Shown: positions 17,645 through 26,378, counted from the stretch's first letter. The stretch is 64,000 nt of DNA from Rhodococcus sp. HNM0563 (GCF_012726195.1 NZ_JAASAF010000001.1:248001-312000); one strand, 5' to 3'. The notes: generated from the sequence alone by a model not told the origin. Made by a program: numbers and translations.

Positions 17645-18544
17645 GTGACGGCTTTCGCATTGGGTGAGACACCGCTGTTGTCGCGCACCGTCGTCGACCG
17701 TGCCGAGGAACTGCGATCCGACGTCGACGCGCTTCGTGCCGGATGGGCAACAGCGAAGCTCTTGCGGATCGATCGCCGAGGCCAGGCGCCTGTCGTCGGA
17801 TCGGTTCTCGTGCTGGCCGAGGCCACCGAACTGGGGCCGGAACCTGTATCCGGAGCAGTGTTCCTCGGGATTCGCGACGGTCTGCACGTGTGGGCGGTCC
17901 GTGTGCTCGCACAGACCGGAACGGTCGCCGACCTCCGCCGGGTGGGCGAAGATCTCGGTGATGCCGACGCCGATCTGATGGTCAGTGCAGTGGCGCTGCT
18001 GAACTGGCACGACCAGGCCGCGTTCAGCGCTGTCGACGGTTCCCCCAGCGAGCCCACGGTCGCCGGCTGGTCGAGGATCAGCACCGTGACCGGTCACGAG
18101 GAATTCCCCCGAACCGATCCGGCCATCATCTGTCTCGTCCACGACGGCGATGGCCGGGTCCTGCTTGCCCGCCAGCCGTCGTGGCCCGAGCGTCGTTTCT
18201 CCGTGCTGGCGGGATTCGTCGAGGCAGGGGAGTCGCTCGAAGCCTGCGTGGTTCGTGAGATCCGCGAAGAGGTCGGTGTCGACGTCCACGACGTGCAGTA
18301 CCTCGGAAGTCAGCCGTGGCCGTTCCCGCGCTCGCTGATGCTCGGGTTCTCCGCAGTGGCGGATCCGGACCAGAGGGTCGAGTTCCTGGACGGAGAGATC
18401 GCTGAGGCACGGTGGTTCACGCGCGAGGAAGTGCGCGCTGCCCTCGCCGTAGGCGACTGGGCGTCGCCGGAAGACGCACCGTTGTTGCTGCCCGGCTCGA
18501 TCTCGATCGCGCGCGGACTGATCTCCGGCTGGGTCAACGGCTGA
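17645..18544 (+). CDS. nudC: NADH pyrophosphatase NudC
   Basis: 299 aa Nudix hydrolase cleaving NAD(H) to NMN(H) and AMP; family members also remove NAD caps from RNA. The full Nudix box spans residues 190-212 (GFVEAGES to REIREEVGV) and is followed by the NudC signature SQPWPFPRS at 222-230. The four zinc-ribbon cysteines known in E. coli NudC are absent: the stretch between WHDQ (121) and FPRTDPA (154) has none. The N-terminal third is divergent, as is usual. An in-frame GTG at 17636 is an alternative start. It overlaps the convergent TetR gene by 11 bases. Confidence 0.9.
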   Translation: MTAFALGETPLLSRTVVDRAEELRSDVDALRAGWATAKLLRIDRRGQAPVVGSVLVLAEATELGPEPVSGAVFLGIRDGLHVWAVRVLAQTGTVADLRRVGEDLGDADADLMVSAVALLNWHDQAAFSAVDGSPSEPTVAGWSRISTVTGHEEFPRTDPAIICLVHDGDGRVLLARQPSWPERRFSVLAGFVEAGESLEACVVREIREEVGVDVHDVQYLGSQPWPFPRSLMLGFSAVADPDQRVEFLDGEIAEARWFTREEVRAALAVGDWASPEDAPLLLPGSISIARGLISGWVNG

Positions 18545-19151
18545 TCACCGTATCGGTACGGCGTATTCCGTCCAGCGCGACTTCGACCATGCGGTCGGCG
18601 TAGTCGGCCGTCAGTGGCCCGGTACGGAACAACCATCGCTGGGTCAGAGGCGAGAAGATCGCGTCGAGTGCGGCGTCGAGGTCGAGGTCGTCCGGTAGCT
18701 GACCGGATTCCTGTGCCGTTCGGAGTCGTTGCTTCTTCATCTCTCGTGTGGGTGCCTCGAACCGCCGCAGATACTCCTCGGCGAGTGCGTCGTCGGTGAG
18801 GACCGCGACGGTCAGTGCGCGGAGGGGTTTCTCGAATGCGGGGTCGTGTAGTTCCTCGATCGACGCGCGCATCACCGTTTTCAGGTCCGCGTCGAGGTCG
18901 CCGGTGTCGGGTAAGCCCGGCGAATTCTCGGAATCGCCGGTGTTCTTGCGGAGGAATGCGTCGAGGAGCACCGCCCCCTTGGACGGCCACCACCGGTAGA
19001 TCGTCTGCTTCCCGACACCGGCGCGTGTGGCGATTGCTTCGATCGAGAGGCGCGCGTAGCCGACTTCGGCCACGAGTTCGACGGCCGCATCGAGTATTGC
19101 GGTGTGGGAGGCGGCGCTGCGTCGCGAACGGTCCGGTTCGATGGAGGGCAT
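18534..19151 (-). CDS. TetR-family repressor, divergent from SDR gene
   Basis: 205 aa. The N-terminal helix-turn-helix is clear: AILDAAVELVAEVGYARLSIEAIATRAGVGKQ... through TIYRWWPSK, residues about 20-65. The C-terminal ligand domain is helical and resembles the TetR_C_11 group. The ATG at 19151 is preferred to earlier in-frame starts that lie across the operator region. It is divergent from the SDR gene and probably represses it and itself through the inverted repeat in the gap. Confidence 0.88.
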   Translation of the reverse strand: MPSIEPDRSRRSAASHTAILDAAVELVAEVGYARLSIEAIATRAGVGKQTIYRWWPSKGAVLLDAFLRKNTGDSENSPGLPDTGDLDADLKTVMRASIEELHDPAFEKPLRALTVAVLTDDALAEEYLRRFEAPTREMKKQRLRTAQESGQLPDDLDLDAALDAIFSPLTQRWLFRTGPLTADYADRMVEVALDGIRRTDTVISR

Positions 19152-19176
19152 GGCGCGATCATACGTTCCAGTCGAG

Positions 19177-19195
19177 ACGAGACGGACCGTATTGA
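19177..19195. promoter_or_regulatory. Second, imperfect TetR operator
   Basis: The left arm ACGAGACG with GAC spacer repeats the main operator; the right arm keeps only CGT. It lies 54 bases from the perfect copy, close to the TetR start. Confidence 0.4.
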
Positions 19196-19230
19196 CTCGC
19201 GCAAGGGGCGGGGTTACCATTTCGATCATA

Positions 19231-19249
19231 ACGAGACGGAACGTCTCGT
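19231..19249. promoter_or_regulatory. Perfect inverted-repeat operator for the TetR regulator
   Basis: ACGAGACG-GAA-CGTCTCGT, 8-base arms with a 3-base centre, in the divergent TetR/SDR gap 20 bases before the SDR start. Its placement between a TetR gene and its target is the classic autoregulated arrangement. Confidence 0.7.
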
Positions 19250-19269
19250 CTTATTTCGAGGAGGTGCAA

Positions 19270-20115
19270 ATGACTCGATCGGATACGCGGGAGCGCGTGT
19301 GGTTCGTCACCGGAGCGAGCCGCGGTCTGGGTAGGGCATTCGTCGATGAAGCGCTCGCGGCGGGCGACCGTGTGGTCGCCGTCTCCCGCACGATCGACAC
19401 CGTCACCGATCTCGACGACGACAGAGTGCTCAGGCTTCCCGTCGACGTCACCGACCGCGCGGCGGTCTTCGGGGCGGTCGATACCGCCGTCGAACGTTTC
19501 GGTCGCATCGACATCGCGATCAACAACGCCGGAACCATGTGGTCGGGATTCGTCGAGGAATTCGACGAAGCGCAGGTGCGCGCTCAGATCGAGACGAACT
19601 TTTTCGGGGCGCTATGGGTGAGCCAGGCGGTGGCGGGTGTGATGCGGCGCCAGCGAGGTGGCCACCTCGTGCAGATCTCGAGCATCGGCGGTGTCGTCAC
19701 CGGACCGACCTCCGGAATCTACAGCGCGAGCAAGTTCGCACTGGAAGGCGCGAGTGAGGCACTTGCTGCGGAACTTGCGGGCTTCGGCGTCGACGTCACC
19801 ATCGTCGAACCCGGCGGATACTGGACCGACCTCTACACCGGGATGGGATTCACCGAGCCGTCCGACGACTACGCGCAGCTCCGCGCCGACATCGCCGAAC
19901 AGTTCGCCGATGCCAGTATCGACAGCGAGCCGGCCCTTGCTGCAACGGCGATCAGCGCACTCGTGGACAGTGATGCGCCGCCATTGCGTCTCATTCTGGG
20001 CAGCGCGGTCCTCGACGCGGCCATCGACGCAGCGAAACAGCGTGTCGACACCTGGTCGGCGTGGCAGGAGGTGAGCCGGGCGGCAGAATCGGCTGTCCCG
20101 GCTCCCGGTGGATGA
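19270..20115 (+). CDS. Short-chain dehydrogenase/reductase
   Basis: 281 aa classical SDR: cofactor motif TGASRGLG near residue 14, NNAG near 87, catalytic Ser in QISSIGG and YSASK near 155. The Arg after the first Gly-rich residues (SRGLG) and SRTIDT after strand 2 suggest NADP(H). Substrate unknown. Start ATG follows GAGGAGGTG. Expression is probably induced when the divergent TetR releases the operator at 19231-19249. Confidence 0.88.
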   Translation: MTRSDTRERVWFVTGASRGLGRAFVDEALAAGDRVVAVSRTIDTVTDLDDDRVLRLPVDVTDRAAVFGAVDTAVERFGRIDIAINNAGTMWSGFVEEFDEAQVRAQIETNFFGALWVSQAVAGVMRRQRGGHLVQISSIGGVVTGPTSGIYSASKFALEGASEALAAELAGFGVDVTIVEPGGYWTDLYTGMGFTEPSDDYAQLRADIAEQFADASIDSEPALAATAISALVDSDAPPLRLILGSAVLDAAIDAAKQRVDTWSAWQEVSRAAESAVPAPGG

Positions 20116-20130
20116 GTGCTCACCGAATGA

Positions 20131-20167
20131 GTCGGGCGGTGCAGGTCCGTGACCCGCACCGCCCGAC
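20131..20167. terminator. Bidirectional hairpin terminator
   Basis: Perfect 12-base stem (20131-20142 with 20156-20167, GTCGGGCGGTGC and its complement) around a 13-base loop, between the convergent SDR and mycoredoxin genes. Confidence 0.75.
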
Positions 20168-20180
20168 CCGACCGGCCGAT

Positions 20181-20450
20181 CTACAGACCCAGCGCCCGCT
20201 TGACGGCGGACAGCGGCGGATTGGTTGCGGTCGTCCCGTCCGCGTACTTCACCGTCGGGACGACATGGTTTCCGTCGTTGACGCTGCCGACGAACTCCGC
20301 GGCAGCGGGGTCGGACTCGATGTCGATCTCGGCGTAGCCGATGCCGTTCTCGTCGAGTTGCTTCTTGAGGCGCTTGCAGTACCCGCACCATGTGGTCGAG
20401 TAGATGGTGAGCGCGTGCGTGTCGGCGGTCGAAATATCGGAGGTCGTCAT
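20181..20450 (-). CDS. mrx1: Mycoredoxin (glutaredoxin-like, CGYC)
   Basis: 89 aa thioredoxin-fold protein with active site WCGYC (C22/C25) and the cis-Pro loop HVVPTVKY. Mycoredoxin-1 reduces mycothiol mixed disulfides in mycothiol-producing actinobacteria. The gene is next to uvrD2, as is Rv3198A in M. tuberculosis. ATG 20450 was chosen because it lies just before the first beta strand; the frame upstream is open but not protein-like and overlaps the uvrD2 start region. Confidence 0.9.
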   Translation of the reverse strand: MTTSDISTADTHALTIYSTTWCGYCKRLKKQLDENGIGYAEIDIESDPAAAEFVGSVNDGNHVVPTVKYADGTTATNPPLSAVKRALGL

Positions 20451-20580
20451 GACGGCGACAACGTCGCGCAGCCCCCGATCTGTTCCCTTTCCCCTCGAAT
20501 GTGTTCTCGGGCACAGTTGGCACGCACGGTGATGATGCCGGTAGGTCGCGATGTCGGTCGGCACTGTCATGATGGGGGTC

Positions 20581-22716
20581 ATGCGTGTGGAAGCGGCGGT
20601 GGACGGTCTCGACCCGGAACAGGCAGCAGCAGTCCTCGCACCCCGGGGTCCGGTGTGTGTTCTCGCCGGCGCCGGTACCGGCAAGACCCGCACCATCACG
20701 CGCCGGATCGCTCACCTCGTCTCCGACGGCCATGTCTCGGCGGGGCAGGTCCTCGCTGTGACCTTCACGGCGCGCGCCGCGGGCGAGATGCGTTCGCGTC
20801 TCCGGGAGCTCGGGGTCGGCGGATCGGGTCCGCAGGTTCAGGCCCGCACCTTCCACGCTGCCGCTCTTCGGCAGCTGCGTTACTTCTGGCCGCAGGTCGT
20901 CGGCGATATTCCGTGGCATCTGCTCGACCGCAAGTTCGCGGTGGTGTCCCAGGCAGCACATCGCGCAGGTTTCCCGACCGACACCGACACGGTCCGCGAC
21001 CTGCTGTCCGAGATCGAATGGGCGAAAGGGTCACTCCACGCGCCCGAGGACTACCCTGCGGCCGCCGCCCGGGCACGGCGTGAGCCGCCCGCCGACGCCG
21101 AGCGGGTCGCGAAGGTCTACGCGGGATACGAATCCCTGAAGAACCGGGGCGAAGACGGTATCTATCTCGACTTCGACGATCTGCTGCTACAGACTGCCGG
21201 CGCTCTCGAAGGAAACCCGACGGTGGCGGAGGAGTTCCGCGACCGGTATCGGTGTTTCGTCGTCGACGAATACCAGGACGTCACACCGCTGCAGCAGCGC
21301 GTACTCGATGCGTGGCTCGGCGAACGGGACGATCTGACGGTGGTCGGCGACGCCAACCAGACGATCTACTCGTTCACGGGAGCGTCGCCCAAGTATCTGC
21401 TCGACTTCTCCCGCCGGTTTCCCGAGGCCACCATGGTCCGGCTCGAACGCGACTACCGATCCACTCCACAGGTCGTCGACCTCGCGAATCGGGTGATCGG
21501 TCAAGCGCGGGGCCGGATCGCCGGCACCAGGCTCCAACTGATCGGGCAGCGTCCCGCGGGGCCCGAACCGGTCTTCGCCGAATACGACGACGAACCCGCC
21601 GAAGCGAAAGCCGTCGCGAAGGCCATCGCCAAGCTGCTGCGCGACGGCGTCGCGGCCTCCGAGATCGCCGTGTTGTACCGGATCAACGCTCAGTCCGAGG
21701 CCTATGAGCAGGCCTTCACCGAGACCGGCATTCCCTATCAAGTTCGAGGGGGCGAGGGGTTCTTTCAGCGCGCCGAGGTGCGCCAGGCGGTCAACGCCCT
21801 GCGCCAGACCGGCTCGCGCGACGACCTGCCCGAGGACGCGGATCGCGGAAGCAACCTCGTCAACCTGGTCCGTGCCACCTTCGTTCCGCTCGGCCTGACC
21901 GACACCGAACCTGCCGGTACCCAGGCGCGCGAGCGGTGGGCGTCGCTCACCGCCCTCGTGCAACTCACCGAGGAACTCCTCGAACACGAACCGGATCTGA
22001 CGCTCGCGAGCCTGCTGCGCGATCTTGCGGCGCGCGCCGAAGCACGGCAGCCACCGACCGTGCAGGGCGTGACCCTCGCGTCGTTGCACGCGGCGAAGGG
22101 GCTCGAGTGGGATGCCGTGTTCCTCGTCGGGCTCACCGACGGCATGTTGCCGATCACTCACGTCACCGGCGACAAGGACACCGCACCCGACGAAGCCGGC
22201 ATCGAGGAGGAACGCCGGCTGCTGTATGTAGGGGTGACACGCGCGCGTGTGCATCTGCAACTCTCGTGGGCGTTGTCGCGCACGGAGGGTGGGCGCAAGA
22301 CCCGCCGCCGATCACGATTCCTGCTGGGGTTGATCCCCGATAGTTCGCCGGCATCGAAGATCATCGAACCGGCACCGCCGAGGCGGAAGCGGCCGCAATG
22401 CCGGGTCTGTGGCAAACCGTTGATGACGTCGACCTCCACGAAACTCGGCCGGTGCGAAGGGTGCCCATCGAACCTCGACGAGGACCTGCTGGTGGCATTG
22501 AAGGACTGGCGACGCGACCGGTCCAAGGAACTCTCGGTTCCCGCTTACGTGGTGTTCACCGACAACACGTTGGTCGCGATCGCAGAACAACAACCCGCCG
22601 ACAATCGGGCGCTCGTCGCCATCCCGGGGATCGGCGCGAGAAAACTCGAACAGTTCGGGGCCGACGTCCTCGCACTCGTGCGCGGTGAGCGAGCAGGCGA
22701 CACCCTCGATCTGTAA
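20581..22716 (+). CDS. uvrD2: ATP-dependent DNA helicase UvrD2
   Basis: 711 aa SF1A helicase. Walker A AGAGTGKT near residue 30, motif II VVDEYQD near 226 and TIYSFTGA near 262 are intact. The C-terminus carries the tetracysteine motif (C607, C610, C625, C628) and an HRDC domain from about 640, the hallmark of actinobacterial UvrD2. It unwinds 3'-to-5' and is essential in M. tuberculosis. ATG at 20581 gives the usual N-terminus; an in-frame ATG-rich stretch lies just upstream. A 15-base tandem duplication covers the stop. Confidence 0.93.
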   Translation: MRVEAAVDGLDPEQAAAVLAPRGPVCVLAGAGTGKTRTITRRIAHLVSDGHVSAGQVLAVTFTARAAGEMRSRLRELGVGGSGPQVQARTFHAAALRQLRYFWPQVVGDIPWHLLDRKFAVVSQAAHRAGFPTDTDTVRDLLSEIEWAKGSLHAPEDYPAAAARARREPPADAERVAKVYAGYESLKNRGEDGIYLDFDDLLLQTAGALEGNPTVAEEFRDRYRCFVVDEYQDVTPLQQRVLDAWLGERDDLTVVGDANQTIYSFTGASPKYLLDFSRRFPEATMVRLERDYRSTPQVVDLANRVIGQARGRIAGTRLQLIGQRPAGPEPVFAEYDDEPAEAKAVAKAIAKLLRDGVAASEIAVLYRINAQSEAYEQAFTETGIPYQVRGGEGFFQRAEVRQAVNALRQTGSRDDLPEDADRGSNLVNLVRATFVPLGLTDTEPAGTQARERWASLTALVQLTEELLEHEPDLTLASLLRDLAARAEARQPPTVQGVTLASLHAAKGLEWDAVFLVGLTDGMLPITHVTGDKDTAPDEAGIEEERRLLYVGVTRARVHLQLSWALSRTEGGRKTRRRSRFLLGLIPDSSPASKIIEPAPPRRKRPQCRVCGKPLMTSTSTKLGRCEGCPSNLDEDLLVALKDWRRDRSKELSVPAYVVFTDNTLVAIAEQQPADNRALVAIPGIGARKLEQFGADVLALVRGERAGDTLDL

Positions 22717-22742
22717 GACCCAGAACAGTAAGACCCAGAACT
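22713..22742 (+). repeat. 15-bp tandem duplication over the uvrD2 stop
   Basis: GTAAGACCCAGAACA at 22713-22727 is followed immediately by GTAAGACCCAGAACT. The first copy contains the TAA stop of uvrD2, the second lies wholly downstream. Confidence 0.8.
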
Positions 22743-22749
22743 GAGGGAC

Positions 22750-23778
22750 TCAGCGGGTCTGCAGAGCCGGGGCGATCGTGGTGCTCCACGCTTCGCGCAG
22801 CTGATCTTCGAACAAGGCCCAGGTGTGGGCGCCGGTATCACGCATCGACACCGTCGCCGGGACACCCGCTGCTTCGAGCGAATCGACGAACATTGCGGTG
22901 CATCGGTGCACGAGTGCTTCGACGACCATGCCGCCGACCGGCGGGATCGCGCCCTCCGGGATCCGGTCCACCGCACCCACAGCCCCGCGGGACGCGCTGA
23001 CGTACACGGCGGTACCGGCGAGTTTCGCGGCATTGGCAGCGGGGTCGTGCGCTTTCCACCCCCGGCTGCCAGGCGGGCCCCACATGTTGAACGGGTTGTT
23101 CAGCCCGCTGGCGATCATGGTCGAGATGCCCACGCTGGCAAGGAGGTTGCTCGGTGCAGGACATCCGCTGAACGATGCAGCAGCCTGGTACAGATCGGGC
23201 GCCTGGATCGCGAGATCCAGAGCGGGCCCACCGCTCATCGACAATCCCGCGACTGCGTTCAGTCCGGTCCCGCCGAACTCGCGGTCGATCACACCCGGAA
23301 GTTCCCGGGTCAGATACGTCTCCCACATATTGATGCCCAGGATCGGATCTGGGGCGCCCCAATCCGTGTAGAAGCTGAACCGCCCGCCGATCGGCAGTAC
23401 GACGGTCACGTTCTTGTCGGCGAAGAACGCGGGGGCCTGTGAATTGTTCATCCAGCCGACTCCGTCCTCACCGCCGAGAGCCCCGTTGAGCAGGTACAAC
23501 GTAGGCAGCGATCCGCCGTGTGCCGGCCGGAGAACGTCGTTGGAGATCACCCGATCCATTGCCGGGGAGTAGACGTCGACGACGGTGTGAGTGGGGGAGA
23601 TCTCCCGGGTCTCCACCACGTGTGGAGCAATGTCCGACACCGCGCTGGTTCCAGGCGGCTGTGGCTCCGCACTCGGCTGAGCCGCGGCAAGCCCGCCGAA
23701 CCCGATGCTCGAGGCCAGCACTATAACCGACGACGCAGACAACACACGTAACATTGACCTCACACACAACTTCCGCAT
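22750..23778 (-). CDS. Secreted esterase/corynomycolyltransferase-like protein
   Basis: 342 aa with a signal peptide (basic start, hydrophobic core VLSASSVIVLASSIGFGG, cleavage near AAA-QPS). It has the antigen-85-like alpha/beta fold with nucleophile elbow GLSMSGG near residue 185 and C-terminal GAHTWALFEDQL holding the His. Such proteins transfer mycolates to trehalose or arabinogalactan at the cell envelope. Start is uncertain: ATG 23778 or 23754. The gene is not at this site in M. tuberculosis, where whiB7 follows uvrD2, so it is an insertion in the conserved order. Confidence 0.82.
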   Translation of the reverse strand: MRKLCVRSMLRVLSASSVIVLASSIGFGGLAAAQPSAEPQPPGTSAVSDIAPHVVETREISPTHTVVDVYSPAMDRVISNDVLRPAHGGSLPTLYLLNGALGGEDGVGWMNNSQAPAFFADKNVTVVLPIGGRFSFYTDWGAPDPILGINMWETYLTRELPGVIDREFGGTGLNAVAGLSMSGGPALDLAIQAPDLYQAAASFSGCPAPSNLLASVGISTMIASGLNNPFNMWGPPGSRGWKAHDPAANAAKLAGTAVYVSASRGAVGAVDRIPEGAIPPVGGMVVEALVHRCTAMFVDSLEAAGVPATVSMRDTGAHTWALFEDQLREAWSTTIAPALQTR

Positions 23779-23896
23779 CAACCGATCGTCGCATTCGACA
23801 AGAGCGCGGGGGTTGCGCGACGGTGTTCGGTCGGTTGCAATACGGTCTCGGTCGGCGTTCGGTCACCGATCTCCGATCCGGCGACGCGAAGTCCTG

Positions 23897-24256
23897 TCAG
23901 CAGGCACAGAGGCAGAAGTAATGGCCCGCTGGGTCGCGGAACACACGAAACGTCGGGGTTGCCGATGGGCCGTGAACGCGGGTGGCGCCGAGGTCGAGTG
24001 CAACTCCCTCGGCCTCGTCCAGATTCGGAACGCTGAAGTCGAGGTGGGCGCGAACACCTTCCTCCGGCCATCGCTGCGGAACGAAGTCGGGGGCGAGCTG
24101 GAATGCGATCGCGGTGCTGTCGTCGCGGGCAAGCTCGAACCATTCGTCGCGGTCCGTCACGATCCGCCAGCCGAGTAGGTCGCGATAGAAACCGGCGAGC
24201 GCTCGCGGGTCGGGGCAATCGAGCACGGGGATGAATCTTGTCGTCGCGAGTGTCAT
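23897..24256 (-). CDS. VOC-family (glyoxalase/bleomycin-resistance fold) protein
   Basis: 119 aa, one vicinal-oxygen-chelate domain: starts FIPVLDCPDPRALAGFY, includes HLDFSV and ends RVFRDPAGHYFCL, the usual signature of one betaalphabetabetabeta module pair. Function could be dioxygenase-, isomerase- or antibiotic-binding-like and cannot be decided. ATG 24256 was chosen because the core begins there; a longer frame would run into the whiB7 promoter region on the opposite strand. Confidence 0.8.
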   Translation of the reverse strand: MTLATTRFIPVLDCPDPRALAGFYRDLLGWRIVTDRDEWFELARDDSTAIAFQLAPDFVPQRWPEEGVRAHLDFSVPNLDEAEGVALDLGATRVHGPSATPTFRVFRDPAGHYFCLCAC

Positions 24257-24294
24257 GCGTCCAACGTAACCGCCGCGGAAGTGTGAAACCGCAG

Positions 24295-24336
24295 GTAGAA
24301 AATAACTTGTGTCATCCGCGGGGGCATCACTACTCT
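24295..24336 (+). promoter_or_regulatory. whiB7 promoter with AT-rich WhiB7-binding element
   Basis: An AT-rich tract (about 24295-24305) directly precedes -35 TTGTGT (24307-24312); an 18-base GC-rich spacer leads to -10 TACTCT (24331-24336). WhiB7 is known to autoactivate through its AT-hook binding an AT-rich element just upstream of -35, and this layout matches. Confidence 0.7.
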
Positions 24337-24391
24337 GAATGACGATGTCACGGGAGAGCCCGTGCACGAATCACGGTAGGAGGTAGCACCG

Positions 24392-24532
24392 ATGCTCGGC
24401 TTCACAGCGCTCGCACTCATCGCTGCCCCCGCCGCCGGGGCAGCCGACGTGGCTGCTCCGCGTGCCCGTCGTGTGCGTGCAGCAGCCGTCTCGTCCGTGG
24501 TCAGGATTCTGCCCGAGGTTCGCCTCCGGTAG
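24392..24532 (+). CDS. whiB7 leader uORF
   Basis: A 46-codon open frame (ATG at 24392, TAG at 24530-24532) with its own GGAGGTAG Shine-Dalgarno. The peptide is rich in Ala, Val and Arg. In mycobacteria and Rhodococcus relatives, translation of a uORF in the whiB7 leader controls attenuation: ribosome stalling by antibiotics favours antitermination. It is followed 15 bases later by the attenuator hairpin, which fits this model. Confidence 0.75.
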   Translation: MLGFTALALIAAPAAGAADVAAPRARRVRAAAVSSVVRILPEVRLR

Positions 24533-24547
24533 ACGATTCCGATTCCA

Positions 24548-24589
24548 GGCCACGGACCCCGCCCAGCGGACCGTGGCCTTCTTGCTTTT
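24548..24589 (+). terminator. whiB7 attenuator
   Basis: Stem GGCCACGG (24548-24555) with CCGTGGCC (24571-24578), 15-base loop, then TTCTTGCTTTT. It is an intrinsic terminator placed between the uORF stop and the whiB7 start, the expected position for attenuation. Confidence 0.75.
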
Positions 24590-24639
24590 CGGCCGGGGTT
24601 CGCACCGCATTTCATCCGAACCATCGAAAAGGAGCTCTC

Positions 24640-24966
24640 GTGCCGAGCGACACCCTGTCGACCGCCCCGCACGATTCCGACGGAGATACCGGTGCGCGTG
24701 CCGGAATCCTGCCGTGCCACAACTACGACCCGGACCTGTGGTTCGCCGAGACACCCGCCGACCTCGAACGTGCCAAGGAACTGTGTTCCGCATGCCCCGT
24801 GCGTTCGCGGTGCCTCGCAGCCGCCCTCGATCGCGAGGAGCCCTGGGGAGTGTGGGGCGGCGAAATCCTCGACCGTGGAACGGTCGTCGCACGCAAGCGC
24901 CCCCGGGGGCGTCCGCGCAAGCATCCCGTCGTCACCGATCCCGACAAGGAATTGGTGTGTGCATGA
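24640..24966 (+). CDS. whiB7: WhiB7 redox-sensing transcriptional activator
   Basis: 108 aa Wbl protein. The four [4Fe-4S] cysteines are C26, C49, C52 and C58; the GVWGG turn is at 70-74 and the AT-hook RGRPRK at 89-94, which identifies WhiB7 among Wbl proteins. It activates intrinsic antibiotic-resistance genes together with the primary sigma factor. The GTG is preceded by AAAGGAG. Expression is controlled by the upstream promoter, uORF and attenuator. Confidence 0.95.
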   Translation: MPSDTLSTAPHDSDGDTGARAGILPCHNYDPDLWFAETPADLERAKELCSACPVRSRCLAAALDREEPWGVWGGEILDRGTVVARKRPRGRPRKHPVVTDPDKELVCA

Positions 24967-24974
24967 TCTACTCA

Positions 24975-25006
24975 GGCGGCCGGGGGAGGGTCATGCTCCG
25001 GCCGCC
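24975..25006. terminator. Bidirectional hairpin terminator
   Basis: GGCGGCCGG (24975-24983) pairs with 24998-25006, 9-base GC stem, 14-base loop, between convergent whiB7 and the ABC1 kinase gene; no T-run. Confidence 0.65.
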
Positions 25007-25014
25007 CGGGGTGG

Positions 25015-26340
25015 TCACTCGTCGACGAACCCCGGCATCCACTCGGTGAGGATCCGCATGTAGGGCGCGTATGCGTCCAGTTGAGCGCAGATCCCCACCG
25101 AACCCAACAGAACCCGGAAGATGCTCAGATACTCGGGCGGAAGATTCAACGTGCGGGCGGTCCGGAACTGAGGACCGGAGAAGTCGGTGGCCACACCCGC
25201 GACCTGCTGCAACCACGATCGGGTGAAGTGGAACGACTCTGTCCGGATGGGGTCGGTGAACGGCCGGAGATAATCGGCGATCTCCCGATCCGTGACCGTC
25301 CGGCCGGGCAATACGAACTTGTTGTCGTACAGCAGTTGCGTCAGCTCGTCGAACCGCTCGTCGACGGCGAGCCGGACCATCCGGCCCAATACCGGCGGGA
25401 AACCGTCCGGCATCGCTGCGGTGGCGCCGAAATCGATGACACCGAGCCGCCCGTCGTCGAGCAGCATGAAGTTGCCCGGGTGCGGATCGCTGTGCAGCAT
25501 CCCCACTCGCGTCGGGGAGGAGAAGTGGAACTCGGCGAGCAGAGCGCCCGCGCGATTGCGTTGCTCCTGTGTCCCGCCGGTGATGATCGAAGACAAGGGC
25601 GTAGCGGAAAGCCATTCGGTGACAGTAACTTTGGGCGCGCTTGCGACCACGCGAGGTACGAGGAACTGCGGATCGTCGGCGAAGGCCTTAGAGAACGCAC
25701 GCTGATTGTCGGCCTCGATGCGGTAGTCGAGCTCCTCCTCGGTGCGCGCCGAGAGTTCGTCGAGGATTGCGCGGACGTCGGTGCCCGGCATCACGGTCGA
25801 GAACAGGCTCGCGAACCGCGACAGGGTCTTGAGATCTGCGCGCAGCGCCTCGTCGGCGCCCGGGTACTGCACCTTCACCGCAACCTCCCGACCGTCGGAC
25901 CACACCGCCCTATGTACCTGACCGATGCTGGCCGAGGCGGTCGGTACGTCGTCGAACGAGGTGAAGCGTTCGCGCCATTTGGTGCCGAGCTGCTGGTCGA
26001 GTACGTGGTGCACGGCCTTTGCGGGCAGCGGCGGCGCCTCCGCCTGGAGTTTGGTGAGAGCCTCTCGATACGGTTCGGCGAATTCCTCGGGGACCGCAGC
26101 CTCCATCACGCTGAGCGCTTGCCCGAGCTTCATGGCGCCGCCTTTGAGCTCGCCAAGCACGGTGAACAGCTGCTCGGCGGCTTTCGCTGCCATCTCGGCG
26201 TCGATCTCGTCGCGATCGCCCCCTGCCAGACGCCTACCGAAGCCCATCGCGGCGCGTCCCGCGATCCCCAACGGGATACTCGCGAGTTTGGCGGTGCGGG
26301 AAGAGCTTTTGCGAGGGATGTCGGCCACGCACACCATCAT
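25015..26340 (-). CDS. ABC1/ADCK/UbiB-type atypical kinase
   Basis: About 441 aa, orthologous in position and length to Rv3197. The family-specific KxGQ motif is in KGGAMKLGQ; the Ala-rich nucleotide loop is ASASIGQVH; VAVKVQYP holds the ATP lysine; HSDPHPGNF and VIDFGAT are catalytic and metal-binding loops. UbiB-like proteins act in lipid/quinone metabolism; in actinobacteria the role of this copy is unknown, though Rv3197 has been linked to WhiB7 and macrolide resistance. The start is not certain (ATG 26340 or a downstream GTG). Confidence 0.85.
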   Translation of the reverse strand: MMVCVADIPRKSSSRTAKLASIPLGIAGRAAMGFGRRLAGGDRDEIDAEMAAKAAEQLFTVLGELKGGAMKLGQALSVMEAAVPEEFAEPYREALTKLQAEAPPLPAKAVHHVLDQQLGTKWRERFTSFDDVPTASASIGQVHRAVWSDGREVAVKVQYPGADEALRADLKTLSRFASLFSTVMPGTDVRAILDELSARTEEELDYRIEADNQRAFSKAFADDPQFLVPRVVASAPKVTVTEWLSATPLSSIITGGTQEQRNRAGALLAEFHFSSPTRVGMLHSDPHPGNFMLLDDGRLGVIDFGATAAMPDGFPPVLGRMVRLAVDERFDELTQLLYDNKFVLPGRTVTDREIADYLRPFTDPIRTESFHFTRSWLQQVAGVATDFSGPQFRTARTLNLPPEYLSIFRVLLGSVGICAQLDAYAPYMRILTEWMPGFVDE

Positions 26341-26378
26341 GCCTGACCGGTCCCACATCATCTTCGACCCGGGGCGGG

